Both the position numbers and the translations under genes were made by a program. From assembly GCF_008831285.2 (NCBI RefSeq), contig NC_045147.1, forward strand, positions 4,056,001-4,120,000: a DNA stretch of 64,000 bases, given 5' to 3'. Under the pieces are notes generated by a model. It did not search any database. It was not told where the DNA came from and saw only the letters and a list, made by a program, of their open reading frames with translations. Shown here one piece after another: positions 46,201 through 57,352 of the stretch. The stretch's first letter is position 1, and every line of letters begins with the position of its first letter. This DNA is from Nymphaea colorata (taxonomy: Eukaryota; Streptophyta; Magnoliopsida; Nymphaeales; Nymphaeaceae).

Positions 46201-49200
46201 CGCATTGGCCGACCTGGGCGTTGGAGGATAGTCAGGTAAAAGTATGGATTATTAGTTCGGTTTCCGCAGATATTCAGCCTTTGATCTTGCGTAAATCGAC
46301 GGCGTATGATATGTGGACTGTTCTTGCCCGTATGTATGGTCGTAAGAAGCGTGTTTTACGTGCCTATCAAATCAAACGTAGCATATATGCTCTTAAACAG
46401 GGAGATTTATCTGTTGCCTCCTTCTATGCCGCCCTGAAGACCAAATGGGAGGAACTTGACTATCATGTGAATGATGACTGGAAATGTGGTGTAGATCATG
46501 CCCTGTATTGGGAAAAGGAATGGATGGACCGCACCTTTATCTTCCTTGGAGGCCTGCGTGATGAGTTTGAAACCATTCGAAGCCAGATTCTTAACTGTGA
46601 TGAGATTCCTGGAATCGAAGAGGTGTATGCCCGTATTGAGTCTGAGGAGCAACGGCGCCAGATTATGCATATTGACTCCCATCAGGGGAGTTCTCCAGCA
46701 GCCTTTGTGAGCCATACTTCTGGGACGGGGCAGCGTCCTACTCGACGATGCAGCCATTGCAACAAAGTGGGTCATTCTGTTGATTTTTGTTGGGATCTTC
46801 ATCCTGAGAAGCGTCTCGTCCGCGGTCGTCCTCCTCCTCATCGCCGAGCCTCTTCTGTGCCAGAGCCTAGCCCGGGGTCGTCCAATGTTGCCAAATCCAA
46901 GCTCTCCTCAGATCAACTCAGAGAGTTGCAAGCCTACATTAGTCGGTTGTCTACCCAGGATGATGCTTCTACTTCTGAGGGTGCTAAGTTAGCCCAGGCT
47001 CTGGTTGCTACTAGTGATCAAGGTAATTCTTCTCTCGGTGATTGGATTGTTGACAGTGGGGCTACTCATCATATGACAGGGGACCCTACGATGTTTCAAG
47101 AGTACAAGTTGACCTCTGGGCAGCAGCGTGTGTCTATGGCTGATGGTTCTTCTATCTCTGTGGCTGGAAAAGGGAGTTTATCACTACTGAACAAATATTG
47201 TCTTCATAATGCCCTGCATGTTCCCAATATTCCCGTAAATTTGTTATCTGTCAGCAGTATTACCAAAGAGCTAAACTGTAATCTAATTTTCTCTGCTGAT
47301 TGTTGTTTCCTGCAGGACTTGGGGACGGGGCAGAAGATTGGGATTGGTTCGGCTATTGATGGGCTCTACAGACTGCCCGTTCGAGTTGCTTCTGCTTTGA
47401 TTTCAGCCACCAGTGGTCAGTTGCCTGGCGTGGAGGCCAGATCCGTCATTATGCGTTGGCACGAGAGACTTGGTCATCTTCCCTTCCAGTTGCTTAGAAA
47501 GTTGTTTCCTAGGATGTTTCATTCTGTTTCTTTGGACACCTTCGCCTGTGAAGTGTGTCAGTTGTCTAAGCATGTTAGGGCCTCGTACCCTATTTCGTTC
47601 AATAAAGCCAACCGTCCTTTTGCTTTGGTTCACTCTGATGTTTGGGGTCCTTCGGGAGTACCCACTTGTCGTGGCTTTCACTATTTTATGACTCTTATTG
47701 ATGACTACTCCCGGTGTACGTTCGTGTATCTGTTGAAAGAACGTAGTGAAGTTCCCAACATTGTCAAAAACTTTGTGGCATTTGTCGAAACTCAATTCCA
47801 GACCACTGTTCAAGCCTTCCGCACTGACAATGCCCGAGAATATGTCTCCCAATCCCTTGATGACTTCTTGCGAAGCAAGGGTATTATTCATGAAACATCC
47901 TGTAGCTACACCCCTCCTCAGAATGGCGTGGCTGAAAGAAAAAACCGTCATTTGTTGAATGTTACCCGGGCAATTATGTTTCAACGTCATGTCCCTAAGA
48001 GGTACTGGGGGGACGCCCTTCTCACTAGTGCCCACCTTATCAACCGTATGCCTACTCGTGTGTTGGATGGTCATTCCCCTTATTCTGTGTTGTGGCCCAC
48101 TCAGAATCCCTGGCCTCTAACCCCTCGCGTGTTTGGGTGTGTTTGTTTTGTCCATGATCATAGTCCCACTCTCAAGAAACTTGATCCTCGGTCCATCAAA
48201 GCAGTCTTCTTGGGATATTCCTCCACCCAGAAGGGATACAGGTGTGTTGACCCTAGCACTTCCAGAGTATATGTCTCCAGGGATATGACCTTTCATGAAC
48301 ATGAGGCATACTTTCCTGCGAATCCTCTTCAGGGGGAGTGTTTAGGTGACAGAAGGGAAGAGTATTCTTCGCATCAGTTGATTCAGTTCATGGATTTCTT
48401 GGATTATACGGTGAGTTCTCCAAGTGTGGAAAACGTTGTCAGTGAGGACAGAGACAGTCAGATGGAGGGGGGCCCTGTGGAAGAACAGTCTCGAGATCAC
48501 CTATTTGGTCAGGTTTACAGCAGGAAGAAGAAGGATGTGATGGAAGATGTTGATGTTACCAATCCCAATCTTCCCAATCTTGTGACCTCCCCGGATGATC
48601 CAAGTCCAATGAATGAAGAACTTCCCATAGCTCTGCGCAAGGGCACCAGGTCATGTACTTCTCATCCTATTCAGAGATTTGTTTCATATGCAAAACTCAG
48701 TAAAGACTACAAGTGCTTTGTTACCTCTTTATCTATGGCTGTTATTCCCAGGTCAGTGGAAGATGCAAGGAAGGATCGTAAATGGCTACAGGCCATGACA
48801 GAAGAGATGGACGCCCTGAAAAAGAACAATACGTGGGAGGTTGTTGATATCCCCAAGGGAACTCACTTAGTTGGCTCCAAGTGGGTGTTTAATGTGAAGT
48901 ACAAACCTGATGGCACTGTAGAACGCTATAAAGCTCGTCTTGTTGCTAAAGGGTTTAGCCAGAAATATGGGATTGACTATCTTGAGACGTTTGCTCCCGT
49001 GGCGAAACTGAAGACCGTAAGGGTCATCTTAGCTCTTGCAGTGCAAAAGAAGTGGAGAATGGACCAACTTGATGTAAAGAACGCCTTCTTGAATGGTCAC
49101 CTTGAGGAAGAAGTCTATATGAGCATGCCGCCTGGGTATGCTCGGAACGGGAAGTGTTGCTATCTCAAGAAAGCTTTGTATGGTCTCAAGCAATCCCCTA

Positions 49201-50832
49201 GAGCTTGGTTTGAAAGACTAAGGGTTGTAATGAAGACTAATGGGTATAAACAGGGAAATGGTGATCACACCCTCTTCATCAAGCAGAGAAATGGTCTGGT
49301 GAGCCTTTTACTTGTATATGTTGATGATATGATTGTCACAGGCGACGACGAGGGGGAGAAAAGGAAGATGAAAGAAACGTTAGCTGCAGAATTCGATCTC
49401 AAAGATCTGGGTAAACTAAGGTATTTCTTGGGGATTGAGATCGCGCGATCTGAGACTGGGCTTGTTATGAGCCAAAGAAAATACACGTTGGATCTTCTAA
49501 AAGAGACAGGTAAACTGGGATGCAGGCCCTTTCTTACCCCAATGGAGTCTGGCACAAGGATAAGTATCAAAACTGGGACTATCTTGGATGAGGAAGGAAA
49601 AGGGAGGTATCAGCGTCTGGTTGGTAAACTTATTTATCTCACTCTTACTCGCCCAGATATTACGTATGCTGTGGGTGTGTTAAGTCAGTTTATGCATGCT
49701 CCTACTGATTGTCATTGGAAAAGTGCTGAAAGAGTATTGGGATACTTAAAGAATGACCCAGGGAAAGGACTACTCTACACTCGGCAAGATCAACTAAGCA
49801 TTGAAGGATACTCTGACGCCGACTGGGCAGGATGCACAGATACTAGGAGGTCTACCACAGGATACTGCATATTTCTTGGAGGTAACCTTGTGGTATGGAG
49901 AAGTAAACGTCAAGAAGTTTGTTCCAGGTCCAGTGCTGAGGCTGAATACAGGGCGGTTGCTATGGGGGTTACAGAGATGTTATGGCTCAAAATTCTTTTA
50001 GCAGATATTGGGGTTAAAATGGAAGAGAAGATGAGGATGTATTGTGACAACAAGTCTGCGATTAACTTGGCAAACAATCCGGTCATGCACGACAGGACCA
50101 AACATGTGGAGATCGATCGTCACTTCATACGGGAACGCATAGATTCAAAGGAGTTGATTCTGCCCTATATGAAGTCTGAAGATCAAGTTGCAGATGTCTT
50201 AACTAAGTCTTTATGTACATCTCAATTTGAGAAAAATGTTAGCAAGCTTGGCATGTTTGACATGTATGCCAAGCTTGAGGGGGAGTGTTAGAATATATTG
50301 TATTGGGAACCGGGTCCATATATGGACCCGGCCCTATGGGGCACGGATACCGAGGCGGACTCGGTACCCTAGGCGGCACTCTTTCTCTCCCTCCTATATA
50401 TTCTTCACTTACATGTAATTGTTGAGTTAAGTGAATATTATTTTCTCTCTCCTAGGGTTGCGGTTTGCCCCTAGGTCAGAGCTTCCCCGTGGTTTTTCAC
50501 CTCTTTCTGAGGTTTTCCACGTATATTGTGTGTTCTTTCTCTGCTCTCTCCTTGTGGTTCGTGTTCCTACAGGCTTCACACTGTAGACTACGTAAAGCTG
50601 CAACCAAGAAACTCCCAAACTATGTCACATCGGTGCTCCTAAAGAGCTGCTGCACCCTCGTCAACACAAGTCGGGTGCTAGTGCCACTTCGGCATGACCC
50701 GTCCACGTTGGTCAGCCAAACTAGACCAAAACTGACCATTTTAGATGTGCACTTGAATAAACCAGCCCTAGAACAAATGTTTATAACAACTAAAATGTAA
50801 ATATAGATAGGGCTATTAAACAGATAATTAAC

Positions 50833-50901
<69 letters not shown>

Positions 50902-52034
50902 CCTCGCCAGTCGCCACAGCCACACCTAAATTTTTTTTGAAAATTGGCATATCCGCACCCCGCACCCCATGTGACATAGCTCCCAAGCCTCATGGGTTCA
51001 AGCCTTCAAGGTATCCAGCCTCGACTACACATTTCCTCTTGATACCAGGCTGGACCTGATGAAATTTGGTCACTCATTCAAACAAGTCCAAGAAAGGTGT
51101 TTGATAGATGTACATGCTGCCTGCTAAAGGTGGTTATGGACACTGACAATCTTAAAAAATTGTGGATACTGGAGGAATATCACAAGGTATACATACATAT
51201 ATGTATGGTGTTTGCAAAATTCCACAAAGATTTGCAAAATTAATACAAAACAGGTGAAAAATACGTTGGAGAATTATTATGCAAAAATGCAAAATTAAAA
51301 TGTTTTTTTTTTAAATGTGTCCAAGTGTGTCGAAGTACCAGTGTCCGTGTATTGGTCACTTAGTCAGTCATGGATGGCCCTTGCTGCTGATCCTTCGGCC
51401 ATTCTAAGCCATTGGCTGTTTCGCACACTGCTGGCCACTGGTGTATCATGTTGCCGGTCTGGGGCTCTCCTGCTCAGCCCCTTTTGTCCTGAATCCTCTC
51501 AGCAATAGCATCAAAATGCTCTCCATTGCTTGATTCTGTTGTTTACTTGCCCTCGACCCTCTCAATATGCATCAAGGACCTGCAGCCTCCTTCCCAATGA
51601 TCCTGAATCCCTATCTACCCCAGACTTTGTCATGATGGCCCTACCCTAGCCCTATCCTAACCTGATTGATCCTAGGAGGTTGGCATCACCCAGCAGATTA
51701 GGGCCTATGTGCACTTTCGACAACGAAGCCTTTGACAAGAGCATTAACTACATATAGGCACATTAGACGAGACTCTAATGTTGTTAAGTGAGTCAAAAAT
51801 TTATAAGCAATAGTTTCAATGATTTCAGTCTCATAAACAATTTACTTATTTGCTCTACTGTATGCAGTTTCCAATTATATATATAACTACATATAGGCAC
51901 ATTAGACGAGACTCTAATGTTGTTAAGTGAATCAAAAATTTATAAGCAATAGTTTCAATCGTTTTAGTCTCATAAACAATTTACTTATTTGCTCTACTGT
52001 ATGCAGTTTCCAATTAAATATATATATATATATA

Positions 52035-52113
<79 letters not shown>

Positions 52114-52276
52114 TAGTTTCAATAGTATGCAGTTTCCAATTATATATATAACTACATATAGGCACATTAGACAAGACTCTAATGTTGTTAAGTGAGTCAA
52201 AAATTTATAAGCAATAGTTTCAATCGTTTTAGTCTCATAAACAATTTACTTATTTGCTCTACTGTATGCAGTTTCC

Positions 52277-52339
<63 letters not shown>

Positions 52340-55300
52340 AAGAGAGTGAGACACACACACACACACTCTCTCTCTCTCACCTAAGTTTTCTGAAATTGCT
52401 TCGTGCCCATGTCTACACCCACACCCATGTGAGTGTTACTAAGTCAGTCATGCATCAGAAATCAAGAAAAGAAAACATCATATACCAAAGTACACAGAAT
52501 CAGGGATTTGTATGAATAAAACACATAAGAACATCATGCCTCATAAAAACACATATGACAATTTCAATACAAGCTCCCTCAACACCCCTTTCCCTCTTCT
52601 TTTCCCTCCAAAAAAGAAAAAGGAAAACCTAACTAAAAGGAAACACACATACACCAGCCACACACACTCCATTGGTAAGGTACAGTAGCTGGAAGCAGGA
52701 AAAGAAGTAAAATGTCATGAAAATGGCCTTTTGGTATCATAGTCCAGCCAAGCAGACTTGCAACCCAATGCTTGCTGTCAGCCGAGTGGGGACAACCAAG
52801 TGGCTCAAAGACCTGGCCTAAACTTAACCAGACTCCTCTATGTGAAAGACATAAACATCACGGTTGTTGTCAATTTATCTATGTAGCTGCATATTCATTG
52901 ATGTATACCATTAAGAACTTGTACACACTGATGTGGAAATCGGTTGGTCTATATGCAGTACAGATTTTTCCTTTCTGTTAAAGTGTGGGACTCTGTTCAT
53001 CCACCGTGCAACATAGAGACAAGGCAGAAAAAAGAAAGTTGCAAAAATAAACAAAAACAAGAGAATTTTACCTTTATACCAAGCAGGGTTGCATAAAGAA
53101 GAAAGTTAGAGCTTTCATCAAAAATGGCATTAATCTGCGGAACATTTTCTGTCTTCTCTATTTCCTTTTCAACAGCCATTCTTCTCCCAAAATCTATCGC
53201 TTCTAACCGGTACAGTGGAACATCACTCCTTTGAAGGTCTTGGGCCACCTAGTACATAGAAAATAGATGTCCACTGTAAACACTGCAATTCCATTCTTTC
53301 AGAGCATGACAGACCAAAAGAAAGCCACAGTAAGAGACTTGCTCTTAACAGGATCAAGTGAACCAGCGACCTACTACCTAGATTCTTTTTCCAGCAAATG
53401 AATGTGGCCTTACATGCATAAACTGCAGGGATATTTTGCAGTTTAACTGGAGAAAATAGCTATCTAGCGTAGCTATGTCCAATACACTAAAGCATAAAAT
53501 ACTTTAGGAAGAAAATTTGAAGCTTTACCTCCAATGATTCATCATATACTCGCCTTAATTTCCCTGTTTTGAACCAAAATACGCGTATTCTGCGATCAGG
53601 AGATGTAACAGAAAACTGCTTCCCATTTGGACTGACCTGAGAATGTATGAATAGACAAAGAATAATGGAGAAATGAACAACAACAAAGACAATATTGGAA
53701 ACTAAACCAAAGATTGCAATGCTTGCATGCGAAATTTAAATTGTACAATTTTGGAAGAAAATGAATTACAAGGTCAACCATTTATTAGTATCAAGCTTCT
53801 AACTAGAGAAGGCTTTAAAAATGGCCCTTCTCCCACATCCCCAAAAACCATGCTTATTGCTTACTATCTACTAGAAGGTATGTTTCTCACTAAGCAGCCA
53901 TAATAATTGTCTGTTGCTTAAAAGCTTTGACAACATTAAATACCAGAAAAATGTAGCCAACAGTGCCTAGTTGCTCATTGAGGCATTGCCTGGATTCTAG
54001 CCAAAAGATACAGAATGGTTTTTCCACAGAAAATTGTGAATCTCTTGGCAGTAAAGAGAAAATCACAAAATATCAAGATTTACCTCTATAGCAGAGACAA
54101 TTGTCTTGCACTTTGCAATATCGAAGAGATTTGTATCAGATTTTAAATTGAAGCTTACTCTGCAATGAAGGAAATACAGTGTCATCAATTCTCAGATAGC
54201 AATGCTCGTCACTAAACATGACGCAATTCCAAGCACCAATGAAAATTAATCAGGCAAGAATGAAGGTCTAGACTCTAGAGTATGACCTATTGTGCATAAA
54301 CAAATTTCTCACAAACATATGGACAAAATCAGGAACAAGCATCATGGAGAATAAGAACCGTGACTACAGAAATCCTTACACCTAATTTTTGCTTTTACAT
54401 TCATAGTGAAGCAGTACTATCAAGGAAAGATTTGCAGAAATACACAGAATTCAGGTGTCCCATTTCTTTAAAACCTAAGTTGCAAGGAGGAGGCGCAGGC
54501 TGCATCACATGCTGCACATATCATGCCTAAAGGACATCTTCAGTGTCACTTGACTCATTTTGAATAAAGGTGCAAGTGCAGCACAACACTCTTTCCCCCT
54601 GGCAATCCATCAGAAGGGTAACTTTATCACGTCCAAGGGCATATTAGATAAGGCCAAGAAACCACATTGTTCACATCAATTGTGTTATTCATTCTTAAAA
54701 GAGAGTTAGTTCATTTTTCTATTCATGATAACCTGTATTAGTCATGACACAGCCATTTATACAAGAACACAAATATACACACCATCTATATTCCATACAT
54801 TTGCCTTCCATTTACAAAGCTGCAGATACAAGACAACCTTAGTCAAGGCTCAGGTTAACTTGAAAATTTGCCAAAAGGGAGGCATGAATGTTTAAGTTGC
54901 TTGTAAAAGTGAATTCAATTCAACCACTAAGAAAACTCAAAGGACAAAAAACAAAAACCTCAGCCACATGCTTAATTTTTAGTACAGACAAAATTACATG
55001 AAGACAGCGTAAACAACTCATAGTCAGAAAAATTACATGCATGCATACATCCTGTATAACCCTGCCCTTTATCAAGATGCTAGTGAACATGGGATATAAT
55101 TTTATTCTATTCTGGAAAAGTTAATAAGAACCAAATTTAACCCACAGAATTCAGACAGTTCCAAGCACCTAAGTTTGAGCACTTGTTTCAATAACAACAT
55201 AGACACAAAAAATGAACAAAAGAAAAATTTAGAAAAGAAACAAATATCAATGATGGAGAAAATGCATTTGAAGAAATAAAAATTGTTCCACATACACATT

Positions 55301-57305
55301 TTCCGGAAACTCAAGAGTGGATGGAGACCAGTAGTCCAGAACACCTTTTGTGTCTGCAGATACCACAGTGTCATATGCATGATTATACTTCATAACTTTA
55401 ACTGGTGCCATGTGAACCTAGAAAGAAGCCAGTGGCATAAGTGCACTCACTTGTAGGGAGAAAAAGATCAATTGAAGACTATCATACCAACTAAAAGTTA
55501 AAGCCACATGAGCTAACAGAAAAAAACTACAGAGAGAACCAACCTGCTTTGATATTACAGGTTCAGTGGAACCAGAATGAGCATCATATACATGAACATA
55601 AGGGGAGTTCATGTCACTAATAGCAAGTTTAGCTTTGACATCACCATGCTTATATACCCATTCAACTGTACCAGGTGTATATGGCAAGCGCATCATAACC
55701 ATCATGTCATAGTTGACAACATCATAAATCTTCACAGATCGGTCACTCGATATTGTACAGCAAAGAAGACCATCAACACTAACCTGCAGTTCTGAACGAC
55801 GTTACGGTTGACAGCTGCCTATTTAAAAGGAAAATGACGTCTAAAACCATTTCTTTTCCATTTCCAAACCAATCTTTACAGATATTTATTGACATACACA
55901 AAATTCACGATTTTATGCAGAGTGCAATAGAAGAAGATCAAAAAAAAGTGTCCAGTACATCATTTTAACTTATCCAGTCATATTATTGTTATAAAAGAAA
56001 TTATTGAAATTTGGGACTATGATATGCATGTGAATTTTCGAAATGTGCTATCCCTTTTTTCTTGAAATAACATAGCACCTCCAAGACCTGAAGTAGAGAG
56101 ATGGATGGCAACATAAACAGGACTTTACTTTTTTTCTTATGTTAGGCTCTCAATCCATATTGATGCTAAAGGAAAATCTGGAGTGGAGTGCCAAAAAAGG
56201 AAACAACATGAGCCATATGAAACAGACAAAAAATAAAGCCTTGACCAATAAGAAGCATGAAAGATGACTCACAGCCAACCCTTCAATGGCACCGAGATGA
56301 GACCTGAAATGTTTAGCAAACTCTATGCCAGAAGGCTTCTTTTTCCAAAACTTCAAATGCCCTGGAAATCAGGAACAAAAGATAAAAAGATATTCAATAC
56401 TTTTGAGGATTACAAAACAAGATATATCTTTCTAAAGATGAATCTAAAATTCTAACCTCCAAACTGGAAACAATGCACATGAATTGGTGAAATACCACAT
56501 ATAGGAAGACAATCTATCCCTTGTTTTTACATGTAGTACCATTTCAATTTTTAATATGATGTGAATCAGATATTGCTACTCTGTAACAGCAAGAACCAAA
56601 TTAAAAGAGAGGAAGGGGGGTTGATGGGTGCGGTAAATATTATGTCTTGGCCCTATATCTTCTGACCTCAAAATGTTGTGCAACTGAGGCAGTTCAGATT
56701 CGGTTTAAGAGTCAGATTCTGTTGTGAATTTAAAAATCAGATTATGATATGGTTTAGACTTTGCTTCATTCATATTGGAATTTGAACTCGAATATGAATA
56801 TGTGAACATCAGATAAAGTGGATATGGTACTGAATAAGCATCCGATTTGAATGTGATCTGCTGACATGATGTGAAAACGTTTTACAGAAAAAAAACTTGT
56901 ATAAAAATCATTACCTTGTTAGCCATCAATATAATCATCAATATCATAGAGCTAGGGGATGTCAACCAATCTGATTCAGACTTGCATAACCGACCAAACT
57001 ATTTCCAAAAAGTCAGATATGGAAAAGATTTAACATCCAATTAAGAAATCAGATTGGATTTAAGAAATGACATTTGATTGGATTTAGATTCAGATTTAAA
57101 TAAATATAAATACCCAAACAGAAACAGCTTTGTATTTAGTTTTAAATAAATATCATATATCTAGTACTCATCCATTTGAAAGTCGGCTCTTGGTTCTAGT
57201 TTTGTCAAAGTTCATACTACAAACTCGTGCTTAAAAGAGACTAAACCATACCTTCATCACATTTTATTTCATAACCTGATTAGTCTTTGAGAGAATAGCC
57301 AAAAT

Positions 57306-57352
<47 letters not shown>

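Larger units (their letters stand above)
45297..50571 (+). mobile_element. Complete Ty1/copia LTR retrotransposon, 5,275 bp, in CYP71 intron 8
   Basis: Every structural part is present. Two 286-bp LTRs with TG...CA ends look identical by eye. The 5-bp target duplication GGCTT lies at 45292-45296 and 50572-50576. The PBS TGGTATCAGAGCC (45583-45595) is complementary to initiator-Met tRNA and directly follows the 5' LTR. A purine tract GAGGGGGAG (50277-50285) directly precedes the 3' LTR. One uninterrupted gag-pol frame fills the interior, with integrase before reverse transcriptase, the copia order. Identical LTRs and an open frame indicate very recent insertion, and the element may still be mobile. 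It is antisense to the host gene. I do not assign a copia lineage. Confidence 0.97.

Noticed and set aside
47403-48074. 223-codon minus-strand open frame inside the copia pol region
   Set aside because: It lies fully antisense to integrase coding sequence and resembles no protein; it is a shadow frame.
44613-50981. Inverted 14-bp match (CATGTGACATAGCT) on either side of the copia element
   Set aside because: The flanking sequences match only loosely, and the positions do not coincide with the element's target duplication; probably a dispersed old repeat.
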